A stretch of 29,711 nt of DNA from Gnetum montanum (lineage: Eukaryota; Streptophyta; Gnetopsida; Gnetales; Gnetaceae), in contig MNCI01004747.1 in assembly GCA_015680685.1 (NCBI GenBank), positions 64,001-93,711 on the forward strand, in the 5' to 3' direction. The notes beneath the pieces were generated by a model. That model was not told where the DNA came from, made no database searches, and saw nothing but the letters and a program-made list of their open reading frames with translations. The position numbers and the translations under genes are program-made. Shown piece after piece: positions 20,839 through 29,711 of this stretch (its first letter is position 1; each line of letters starts with the position of its first letter).

Positions 20839-21335
20839 TGTTGAGTTGAGAACAAGTTATCTTGTGTTTTAACTTCTCTCTTATGTTTCACTTTTTGTTT
20901 TTTGAGAATTGATGTTCCCCTTTTGTTTTTTGTTTTTTTGTTTTGGAAAATGGTAAACATAAAATTGAGTTGCTATTCAACTCAATGTCACTTGAACTCT
21001 TTTTTGCTTGTAATCTAGGCATTACTATAGTTAAGCACTAGATGTAACTTGGATTCTCTTTTACTTGTAATTTGGGCAACATTAGTGTTAACAACTAGAA
21101 AATCAAGAGAGACTATGTAATAAATATAGACATAGTATGAGCTTGTGATATAAAATTACAAATAGTAAGAGAAGTTTTGTACTCACTTGTTCATCTGGAA
21201 TAAAATTCTTTTTCCTTGTCCCATGGATGTTTCCCTTTACATTGAAGGGTTTTACCACATAAATCTTGTGTGTTTTATTTTTCTCTTTATTTTTACAGTT
21301 CAACATATTCTTTGTTTCTTTCATTTCCCACAACA
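20839..21335 (+). repeat. Copia 5' LTR
   Basis: Starts TGTTGAGTTG, ends cccacaaca. A TATA box (tataaaat, 21149-21156) and an aataaa-like signal (near 21199) mark promoter and R region. It contains a 57-bp tandem duplication (20986-21042 and 21043-21099). It aligns along its length with 25337-25829. Confidence 0.92.
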
Positions 21336-21337
21336 AT

Positions 21338-21349
21338 TAGTATCAAAGC
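21338..21349 (+). other. Copia primer binding site (initiator tRNA-Met type)
   Basis: tagtatcaaagc lies 2 bases after the LTR and matches the plant initiator tRNA-Met complement TGGTATCAGAGC at 10 of 12 bases. Both differences are G to A. Confidence 0.85.
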
Positions 21350-21370
21350 TAAGGTTAGGAATTATCATGA

Positions 21371-22150
21371 ATGGCTAGCTTGTTAAGAATAGAAAAGTTT
21401 GACATTGACATGGTATAGAAAACTTTGGTTTGTGAAAAATGAAGGTGTGGGATTTGCTACTACATCAAGGGTTGCATAAGGCTCTTGATGGTAAGGGCAA
21501 AAGGCCTAGTGCTATGGATGACAAAACTTGGTAGGAAATTGACTTAAAGGCTCTCACTACCATGCATTTGTGCTTGGAAAATGAAGTGAGGTATAATGCT
21601 GGTGGAGCAACTTTTGTGGCAGACTTATGAATAAAGATAGAATCTTTGTATATGACAAAGTGCTCTTCAAAATGTGTCCAACTTAAGTATGAATTTTGGT
21701 CATTACAAATGAAAGAAGGTGTAAGTATCCAATGAATATTTAAATACTTTCAATTCTTATGTAAATAAGTTGTTAGATTTGGATGTTAATATAGATGATG
21801 AGGATTAGGTAGTTTGGTTAAATCATTACCACCGTCTTATAGTGTTCTTGTCATAACATTAATGTATGGAAGGGATGATATATCCTTGGAAGGAGTTATT
21901 GTAGCTTTTTTATAGGAAGAAATTCAGAGAGTATCTACTTCAATTTTTGAGCAAGCTTTTAATGCTTTGGTGACAAGAGGAAGAACAGTGGAAAGAACTG
22001 AATTATCCAATTGAAGATCAAAATCAATATGTATGAAAAGTAAAGCAAGATGTTGGTATTATGGTAAAATTGTATACCTTAAAAAGGACTATTGGAATAA
22101 ATAAAAAGATCAAAACAAGGGATCCAATGAAAAATCCAAAAAAGAAAATT
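21371..22150 (+). pseudogene. Copia gag remnant
   Basis: Gag forms the virus-like particle. It starts MASLLRIEKFD (21371) and, after a 1-base shift, reads KALDGKGKRPSAMDDKTW (near 21480), LKALTTMHLCL, LPPSYSVLV (near 21830), and a zinc knuckle near 22045. The knuckle reads CWYYGKIVYLKKDYW, where the family has a CX2CX4HX4C pattern; two cysteines are tyrosine (TGT to TAT) and the histidine position is also tyrosine. Several stops are present. The start is the second of two ATGs that are four bases apart, chosen because its frame gives the conserved N-terminus. Confidence 0.85.
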
Positions 22151-22170
22151 TGGTAATTTAGGATTTAGGT

Positions 22171-23660
22171 ATGATTGTTGATGAAGTTCTTGCTACTTGT
22201 GTTGGTATTCACTATCATGATGATTGGTTATTAGATTTTGGTGCTTCTAACCACATGTATCCACATAGAGATTGGTTTATCAATTATAAATCATATGATG
22301 GTGGATTTATTTATCTTGGTGATGATTACTCTTGTAAAATTGTAGGGAAGGAAAGTATTAGAATTAAAATGTTTAATGGTATTGTTCAAATATTAGAAGA
22401 TGTAAAACATGTACTTGATCTAAAAAAGAATTCAATTTCTTTAAGAGCATTAGACTTGAAAGGTTATGATTTTAAGTGTGGTAATATATTTTTGAAAATT
22501 ATCAAAGGGGCCTTGGTAGTGATGAAAATAATAAATGTGATAACAATATTTACAAGTTACAAGGTGTTATGGAAAGAAACTTTGCTAATTCAGCTTTTGT
22601 TAAGAATCTAGATTCTTCTTATTTATGGCATCCATGTTTGGGTTACATGAGTGAGAAAGGATTACAGATTTTGATAAAGCTCAATTTGATCTCAAAACTA
22701 AAATCTCTTAATTTAAAATTTTGTAACCATTGTATTTTTAGAAAGTAATCAAGATATAAATTTAAGTTAGGGAAGCATGAAAATAAAGATATTCTTGATT
22801 ATACATATTTAATGTATGTGCTTCATCACCTAAGGCATCACTTGAAGGCAATTTATATATTTTTAGCTTTATTGATGATTTTTCTAGGAAAGTTTGGGTT
22901 TATATGTTGAAAAATAAATATGATGTTTTTGGTGTTTTTAAGCAATTTAAGTCTTGGATTGAAAAGAGCATAGGTAAATCAATTAAATATTTGAGAACAG
23001 ATATTGGAGGAGAGTTCAATTCTAAAGAGTTTGAAAATTATTGTAAGAAAGTTGGGATTAAAAGACATAAGAAAATGGCCTATACTCCTAGGCAAAATGG
23101 GGTTGCAAAACACATGAATAGAGCTCTTCTTGGAAGAACAAGAAGCATGATGAGAAATGCCAATTTGGGTTAGGAATTCTGGGTAGAGGTTGTTTCAATA
23201 GCATGTTTCTTAGTTAGCAGGTCACCAACCACTACACTACATTGTAAAACTCTATAAGAGGTATGGATAGGTCATTCTTCTAACTATTATTTTCTTAGAG
23301 TTTTTGGTTGTACTATATATGCTCTAGTTCGAAAACATTAACATTAAAATTAGATTCAAAATTTAGAAAGTATATCTTTGTTGGGTATGGAGATGATGCT
23401 AACGAGTATAGATTAGGAGATCCTACTAACTATAAAATCATCTACAATAGAGATATAGTCTGTCATGAATCCTCTAATAGTATTAAGCATAAAGTAAAGG
23501 TTGAACAGTAATAGATAAATGTACCTAATGATCAAATAGTTGAGTTGGAGACTCATTCATCTTCAAATAGACAACAAAAAGAGCTTCAGTTACTTGAAGA
23601 AAGTTTGTTAGATGAAGAGATAGAAAGAAATACAATTTCACAACCTTTAAGAAGGTTTAA
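22171..23660 (+). pseudogene. Copia protease and integrase remnant
   Basis: The protease active site reads LLDFGASNHM (22219-22248), with F where the family has S or T. The integrase zinc region follows: LWHPCLGYM near 22625 (second histidine now tyrosine), then CNHC near 22722. The catalytic core reads NVCASSPKASLEGN (near 22812), FIDDFSRKVWVY (near 22870), YLRTDIGGEF (near 22990) and NGVAKHMNRALL (near 23100). The first acidic residue is N and the last is K, so two of the three D-D-E catalytic residues are gone, both explainable by G to A. The C-terminal part reads FVGYGDDANEYRL (near 23380). Three frames are used (22171, 22904, 23308 onward). Integrase would join the cDNA to host DNA. Confidence 0.9.
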
Positions 23661-25300
23661 ATGAGTAATGTTCCTCCTAAGAAATTTAGTGATTATGTTA
23701 CACTTGCATTATTTTTAGATGGAACATAACTAGAGACATATCAAGAAGCTATAAAAGATGCTTCTAGTTGTAAATGGAAAGAAGAAATTAAAGAGGATAT
23801 TGATTCTTTGGAGAAAAATGAAACATGGGTTTTGGTGTAGCTTTCAAAAGCTAGAAAACCTATTGGTTGTAAATGGGTCTAGAAATTAGAGAAAACAGTT
23901 GATGGCAGAATTGACAGGTACAAAGCAAGACTGGGAGCAAAAGTTTATTCAAAAAAGGAAGGTATAGACTTCATAGAAATTTTTTCACAAATTGTACAAT
24001 TAGTTTATGTTTAGATTTTGTTGGCTCTAGTTGTTTTATTTGATATGGAATGAGAATAAGTAGATGAAAAAACAACATTCCTAATAGTTACTTGGATAAG
24101 GATATATATAAAAAATAATCATAAGGTTTTGTATAGATATGCAACAAATATTTGGTTTGCAAACTCAAGAAGTCATTATATGGCCTAAAGCAATCATCTA
24201 GGCAATGGTATAACACATTTGATTCTTTCATGTTGAGCCATAATTTCCAAAAAAGTGAATATGAACATTGTGTGTATTTTAAATTTAGTGCCAATGGTAT
24301 GTTTGTAGTTTTGTTGTTATATGTTGATGACATGCTTATTGCAAGCGAAAGTATGTTGAAAATTAAATAGTTAAAGGTTCATTTAACTAAAACATTTAAT
24401 ATGAAAGATTTAGGAGCAACAAATCAAATTTGGGTATAGAGATACACAGAGATAGAAGAAATGGTAAGATATGGAAAAATATAGTTAGAAAATCTTGTGT
24501 TTTAATATGATGGATGTTAAACCTATAAGTACCCCTTTTACTACTAGTTTTAAGCTTTCTTCGAATTTAAGTCCTAGTTTAGAAGAAGAAAAGTAGTATA
24601 TGGCTCCTATGCTTATGTAAACATAGTAGGAAGCTTAATGTATGCCATGGTATATATAAGACTAGATATTTATTTTGTAGTTGGAATTGTAAGGAAATTT
24701 ATAGTAAATCTTGGTAAAAGCCATTAGGCTATAGTATAATGGATGGTTTATTATTTAAAAGGAACTGAGAATTATTGTATCACCTTTAATAAAGATAATA
24801 GTGAGATTATGGATTTTTTTGATTCTAATTATGTAGGTGGCTTAGATAAGAACAAATCCACCACAAGTTTTGTCTTTACTCTTGCAGTAGGTCCAATTAG
24901 TTAGATGTCAAAATTGTAATCTATTGTAGCATTGTCTACCACTGAAGTAAAGTACATGGCTACTACAGAAGCTTGTAAGAAAGCTATTTGGTTGCAAGGC
25001 ATGTTGGCCGAGTTGGGCATCAAAAAAGAAAATGTTAAAATATTTAATGATAATCAAAGTTTAATATTTTATAAAATATATTTTATATATTTAGCCAAAA
25101 GTTCAATTCATCACAGCAGAATAAACACTTTTGCACCAAATAACATTGGATAAGATAGGTTATTGAACAAGGTAGAACATTGCTTGAGAAAATTCATACA
25201 AGTTAAAATTGTATAGATATGTTAAAAAAGCTAGTACTATTGAAGAAGTTCAAGAGGTGCTTGGACTTATGAGGCTTGCAGGAAAGGTGATGAAAAGTTT
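23661..25300 (+). pseudogene. Copia reverse transcriptase and RNase H remnant
   Basis: RT blocks in order are WVLV/GCKWV-like sequence (near 23830-23880), YSKKEGIDF (near 23945), the motif A region VDEKTTFL (near 24060), LKKSLYGLKQSSRQWYNTF (24160-24220) and the catalytic LLLYVDDMLIAS (24313-24348). RNase H follows with GGLDKNKSTTS (near 24835), LSTTEVKYMATTEACKKAIWL (24928-24990) and IFNDNQSLI (near 25040). STTEVKYMA is STTEAEYMA in most relatives, so the E-to-K change weakens the active site. Many TAG and TAA stops are present. Inactive. Confidence 0.9.
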
Positions 25301-25324
25301 TGGGCAAGGTAAAGTAAGTTTGTT

Positions 25325-25336
25325 GTCATGGTAGAT
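25325..25336 (+). other. Degenerate copia polypurine tract
   Basis: gtcatggtagat lies directly before the 3' LTR, where plant copia elements have an AAGTGGGAGAT-like tract. It is purine-rich but mutated. Confidence 0.6.
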
Positions 25337-25829
25337 TGTTGATTTAACAATAAGTTATCTTGTGTTTTTTCCTTCTCTTTGATGTTTCCCTTTTTGTTTT
25401 TTGAGAATTGATGTTTTCCCTTTTATCTTTTTTTTTTTGAAACCTTGTAAACATAAAATTGAGTTTCTATTTAAATTAATGTTACTTGTACTCTTTTCTA
25501 CTTGTCATTTGGGAATTACTAAAGTTAAGCACTAGATGTAACTTGGATTCTCTTTTACTTGTAATCTGGGCATTACTAGAGTTAAGGAATAGAAAATCAA
25601 AAGTGAATATGCTAGAAATATAGACATAGTGTGAGCTTGTAATATAAAATTGTAGTGAGTGAGAGAAGCCTTGTACTCGCATGTTTTTCTTAAATAAATT
25701 TCTTTTGCCTTGCCCCATGGATATTTCCGTTCATATTAAAGGGTTTTACCATGTAAATCTTGTGTGTTTTATTTTTCTATTTATATTTACAATTTAGCAA
25801 ATTCTCTATTTCTATCATTTTCCATAACA
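25337..25829 (+). repeat. Copia 3' LTR
   Basis: Starts TGTTGATTTA, ends tccataaca. It matches the 5' LTR throughout, including the TATA box (25643-25650) and the 57-bp duplication (25480-25536 and 25537-25593). The second 57-bp units of the two LTRs differ at about 8 of 57 positions. Confidence 0.92.
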
Positions 25830-25834
25830 AGAGT
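25830..25834 (+). repeat. Copia target site duplication, right copy
   Basis: agagt, one base different from aaagt at 20834-20838. Confidence 0.75.
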
Positions 25835-25950
25835 GGTAGCATTAAGGTGCATTATATCAATGGCCAAAACATTAACTATTTATGTGATGGTGAAGTTATG
25901 GAAAAGGTCATACTCGAAGGTGCATTACATTGATAGCCAAAAATCAGTTG
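25835..25950 (+). pseudogene. BTAF1/MOT1-like fragment, part 3 (after the copia element)
   Basis: Directly after the target copy the frame reads VALRCIISMAKTLTIYVM, matching the HEAT repeat that follows the HSH block in plant BTAF1 (A-x-R-C-x-x-x-M-A-K-x-x pattern). Joining 20838 to 25835 keeps the frame (YVK then VVALRC). After a shift near 25885 it reads GEVMEKVI and then is lost. A 30-base direct repeat (ggtgcatta...gccaaaa at about 25851 and 25919) lies in this part. Confidence 0.8.
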
Positions 25951-26055
25951 ATTACCTAAAATTTTGTTAGAACACCAAAATTAGTAGATCACAATAGATA
26001 AAGAAATAAGTGTTTAAAAAAATTTAAAATCAAAAGATAGAGAAAAATAAAATCA

Positions 26056-26289
26056 ATAGCTTTTCCCCAAAGCATTATGGACAAAATATTATTTAACGTT
26101 ACCAATAGTGCATCATGGGTGAAATATTATTTAGCATTATTGATAGCCTCTTCCTAGAGAATTATGGATGAAATATTATTTAGCATTACCGATAGCGTCT
26201 CCTCGAAGTGTTATGGATGAAATACTATTTAGCATTATGGATAGCCTTTGCATAGAGTATTATGGACAAAATATTATTTAGTGTTATTG
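26056..26289 (+). repeat. 49-bp minisatellite, five units
   Basis: Units are 26056-26104, 26105-26142 (38 bp, 11-base deletion), 26143-26191, 26192-26240 and 26241-26289. Each starts atag and carries the core tatggatgaaatattattta (with variants) and gcatta or similar. Four of five units are exactly 49 bp. Units diverge by roughly 10-25 percent. It lies about 100 bp downstream of the BTAF1 remnant. Confidence 0.95.
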
Positions 26290-27500
26290 ATCTATGATTG
26301 GTAGTTGACCTCTTGGCCACAAAAATTAAATATAAACTAAGCATAGTGGTCAACTAAAACTAGATGTAACAAGAAAAGATCATATAGACCTTTTGCTATA
26401 ATATTATATTTTTAACTCAAATGTTCAATATGATGGCAACTAAGAAAAATATGCTACTCATTCTCAAGATCTCTTGAACCAAATAGCCTTCATGTGTATT
26501 ATTTGATCTCTAAGAATTTGCATTCATATTACACTTTTGATTTTAAAATGATATGAACTCAAATGAAGATTGCTAATAAAAATATAAAATTTCATTGGGA
26601 GTACCACAGATATAGTGAACTTTTAAGTTTAATTAATTACCTATTATGAATTCCAAAAATATTTTCTTCTTACCTTTTACATTGGACCATAGCTTTGTTA
26701 GAATGTGCTATTAAACTAATCTAAAAATGTACTTTGGATTATTATGTATTTCTTCCATTGAAATATACCAAGTCTTCAACTACTTGAAAGAGGTTAGGCT
26801 TTTGCTCATCCATTATCCTCTAGGACTTTGCCTTGGTGGGATGAGTATTGAGCCTCTGGGTGATGATCCTTAAATATCCCAACTCTCTAACCATTATATC
26901 CTTTGAAATTATCAACCTTCCTCTTTTGTGTCTTCAAGAACTACTTTAGAATCTTTGATATGTTCTATATTTTTCAATTGTTAAGTATAAGTAATAAATT
27001 GATAAATAGCTTCTAGATGAAGTAGATAACATTCTAATAAAAGTATAAAATAGGGTGTTTGAACTTTTGCCTTTAATTCATTAAGTAAAAATAACTTGTC
27101 TAATTTTTCAATAGCCTTCTAATTTTTAGCACTAAGACTTGGTGCCCAAATGATGCGTACATATAACATAAAAAAATAAATAATCATCTAGAAGATTTTT
27201 TTATGATCTTCCAAGTCTAATGAGTGGTGAGGTACCCCTATGCCCAAACCATATGAATCACTATGGTGTTATGTGTGAGTCAATCGAATTCCATGGACCT
27301 ATAGTTATCTCATACACTAGTTTCTCTAGGAAGTGAAATGACATTGAGAATGTTCATTGTCTTTCCAACTACACTTGTAAGGCTCAAGGGTATGGCTTAA
27401 ATGTAATTGAGGTATATGAATTTTTATCATTTTATGTTTTATGGATGTAATCACCTATAATAAGAATAAAGGGTAGAGTAGATTGAAACTAATGTTTATT
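26290..27500. other. Gene-free AT-rich stretch
   Basis: No domain or RNA gene was recognised on either strand. On the minus strand near 26700-26960 short coding-like stretches are separated by frequent stops, which could be a very old transposon relic that I cannot assign. Confidence 0.45.
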
Positions 27501-27960
27501 ACCTAGCTAGCCTAACACAAGTAACCACCCCACTTTCTTGGACACATCTTAAATACATATAACATTGCTGGGCTACCAAACGTTAAGCGCTGCTAGGTTA
27601 CCAAGTACTATATGAATGCTTGAAGTGGTTGTGCTTATGTTCATTAACTGCTGGAGATAAATTATTTAATCAAATGCATTAAAGTAAAAATAGAAATGTA
27701 AAATGAAATAACAAAAATATTAAGCTATTCTCAGTGCTGCAAGGATTTTCAAAAGAGTTCATTTTATTCTTGTCACATTGTTGTGCTTAGGTACATCAGT
27801 GCTCGAACAAAGAACCATACACATATTAGACTCCTTTTGTAGGCACTCAAAAAATATTCTAACTTTAAGGAAAATGAATTGCAAGAGCTATGCTACCTTG
27901 CTTGAAAATTGAAAACTAAAACTATTCCAAAAGTAACTCAAAATGGGAGCCTAGGCGTGG

Positions 27961-28005
27961 TATTTATAGACTTGGGGAATATACCTCGACGTTGGATATC
28001 TAACG
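27961..28005 (-). promoter_or_regulatory. Palindrome plus TATA box, candidate minus-strand LTR promoter
   Basis: On the minus strand a palindrome centred on GATATC (28005-27990; one mismatched pair, explainable by one C-to-T change) lies 20 bp upstream of tctataaata (27970-27961), which is followed by GC-richer leader-like sequence. The layout matches LTR U3/R regions. No adjacent primer site or coding region was found, and the borders of the supposed LTR (roughly 27.5-28.3 kb) are open. Confidence 0.35.
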
Positions 28006-29272
28006 CCAAATCTAGGCCCCAATGTCACGTACACAACATCATAGTTGATACAAGCGGTGACTCATCGTACCCCCATGAATAAATGAAAACTCTTCCTTGA
28101 GTGAAGAAGAGGAGGAACAAGTTCTTTACAATATAACATATTGGGTAGGTATGGGATTATTGACTGACATGAGAAACTGACTTAGATGAAAGAGACATAC
28201 AGAGTCTAAGTGCTCAAGTGTATGCAATTACAATTTTTATAACATTGGGTGTTCATGAGAAGAGAAGTGAACACCTTGAAGAATATTGAAATCCAACACC
28301 TCTTGGCAATAGGACAATGAGAGAGAGAGAGAGAAGAGATCCTTTGATCACAAATGATCCTCATTATGTGGTACTATTGCATCATCCTTGTTGAAGATAG
28401 TCCCACTTCTAGTCCATGCTTCTCACTACAATCATAACAAAATCATGAATTAGTATGCAATGTGTAACACATAATTGTTAATTGCCTTGTCTTATTGGTG
28501 GTTACACTTGGCTAAGTTGTGATTGTGGTAGATTGGTTTCTTTGATAGTGTAATGGGAAGGTTGAAAAATAGGGTAAAATAAATAAGTAGTCCATTAAAT
28601 TTGAAAGAGTTTAGTTCAAGGAAATATTTGAAGAGGGTATAAGAATTCACAATAATGAAAAGAAGAATTCACTGAAAACTATTGTGAAGATGTGTATAAT
28701 TGGATGTCATTGATGGGGTAAATAGAAATAATTTGATTGTAAAAATGTCTAAGGTTAGAGAACTTAACTAACCCAACCAAAAGATATGCAAGTGGGTTCT
28801 TCCCAAAATAGGAACAGGCCTTTTATGCCCTTGCATAACTTCAAACCAAATAGTCTATGGGCTCCATGGATGATTAATGGTTATAGAAGGTTAAGTACAA
28901 AGACCTCGAAGTAACTAACTAAGAATTCCAACACATCAAACTAGGACATCAAACCAAAACATGAAACTGGCAGTGAGGTGGAACATGGAAAGCATAGATG
29001 GATAAGAGAGAGAGGGTGGAATGGAGTTCCTAATTACAGTCACATGAAGTCCCTTATAGATTTTGTGGTTAAATGACTTGATAGGATCCATCCTTAGTCC
29101 AGACCAAAACCAACCACTTTTAGTGACTTTGCATCAACATTCTAAGGCCAATCCATTCACTGAGACACAAGAGCTCCCACAGAACAACCACCATTCCGAA
29201 TTAGAGAAGAAATAGGAAGTGAGGAAGGGCCTTAGTTAATGGGGACAAGCCCCATAACTAGAGCTTGTAGCC
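28006..29272. other. Gene-free stretch
   Basis: No gene seen. It contains a GA microsatellite (listed separately) and a small hairpin near 28090-28112 (ctcttc...gaagag). Confidence 0.5.
28319..28338. repeat. GA microsatellite
   Basis: An uninterrupted run of about eight GA units followed by agagat. Confidence 0.9.
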
Positions 29273-29520
29273 CATTTATTTTGTCTAAGGGGTGTGCTTT
29301 GAATTCCCATTATTATTTTTGAAATGGGACCCATACCATGTAAAGACACATGCATTTATGTTGTCCAAGAGGTGTTCTTTGAATTCTCATCTTTTTTTTC
29401 TTGATGAGAACCACACCATGCAAGGACGTATGCATTTATTTCATCCAAGAGGTGTGCTTTGAATCCTCATCTTTTTTCTTTTCCTTTTTTTATGAGAACC
29501 ACACTATGCAAGGACTTATT
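29273..29520. repeat. 80-bp tandem repeat, three units, with an internal hairpin
   Basis: Units 29273-29352 (80 bp), 29353-29432 (80 bp) and 29433-29520 (88 bp) each begin catttat and share aaggggtgtgctttgaat-like and accatgcaagga-like blocks. The middle of each holds an inverted repeat: tcccatt/aatggga in unit 1, ttctcatc/gatgagaa in unit 2, and a shorter ctcat/atgag in unit 3, around a T-rich loop. Confidence 0.93.
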
Positions 29521-29711
29521 CAACTTCCTTTATTGGCATGGAATGGTACAAAATTCATGGAAACATAAATGCACCCAAGAAAATAGAAAAGTATAAAGAA
29601 TACTAAATCCCCTTGAAGCCACATCTTGTTCAAACCTTTGAATCCTTCCCAATTCTAGAAACTACCAAAGTCATAAATTTATTAAAATTTGATTAATAAA
29701 AAAGGGACTGC

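Larger units (their letters stand above)
20839..25829 (+). mobile_element. Ty1/copia retrotransposon, 5.0 kb, decayed but structurally complete
   Basis: Two LTRs of about 495 bp (TGTTGA...AACA) enclose a tRNA-Met-type primer site, gag, protease, integrase, reverse transcriptase, RNase H and a degraded polypurine tract, in that order. This is the copia arrangement, with integrase before RT. A 5-bp target duplication with one mismatch flanks it. Stops and frameshifts run through every domain, and the LTRs differ at roughly 15 percent of positions in the block I compared by hand. The insertion is therefore old. It lies inside the BTAF1-like fragment. Confidence 0.95.

Noticed and set aside
26056-26289. 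CRISPR-like reading of the five-unit repeat
   Set aside because: Units are directly adjacent without unique spacers, and the setting is plant nuclear DNA.
26700-26960. Coding-like stretches on the minus strand
   Set aside because: Stops are too frequent and no conserved block could be matched to a family.

Overview
This window looks like nuclear DNA from a seed plant with a large, repeat-filled genome. A gymnosperm or another giant-genome plant would fit, but nothing here fixes the species. No intact host gene is visible. The long AT-rich background is packed with old, heavily mutated retroelements: Ty3/gypsy, Ty1/copia, an L1-type LINE and a PIF1/Helitron-type helicase. In-frame stops are mostly TAG, which suggests long decay of methylated DNA.

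Layout. 1-1226 reads as the LTR or leader side of a gypsy element (TATA-like site, palindrome). It is followed by a degraded tRNA primer site and a broken gag-pol remnant (1309-2930) that jumps from the start of reverse transcriptase to the tail of integrase. 2934-4317 is its non-coding 3' part with a polypurine tract, and 4318-5600 is an LTR-like block. 5600-12000 holds no gene; it contains small tandem duplications, a foldback element (9993-10508) and a second LTR-like promoter block on the minus strand near 11.13-11.65 kb. 12020-13870 (minus) is a dead PIF1/Helitron-type helicase.

From about 14.25 kb to 25.95 kb the backbone is one fragment of a host gene. It encodes the HEAT-repeat region of the TBP-regulating ATPase BTAF1/MOT1. 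The fragment is split twice. A 5.9-kb LINE (14287-20161) is flanked by a perfect 16-bp target duplication. A 5.0-kb copia element (20839-25829) has two LTRs, a primer site and a 5-bp target duplication with one mismatch. Removing each element with one target copy makes the BTAF1 reading frame continuous, which supports both sets of boundaries.

25.95-29.71 kb is again gene-free. It contains a five-copy 49-bp minisatellite, whose single inverted relative lies 17 kb away at 8.9 kb, another minus-strand LTR-like promoter near 27.97 kb, a GA microsatellite, and a three-copy 80-bp tandem repeat whose internal hairpin shows paired changes between copies.

The parts do not form a working pathway. The window is a record of nested insertion: gene fragment first, then the LINE and the copia element inside it, then decay. 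The most unusual items are the doubly interrupted BTAF1 copy, the LINE's long unrecognised C-terminal extension and its four poly-G tracts, the dispersed 49-bp repeat, and the covarying 80-bp repeat.
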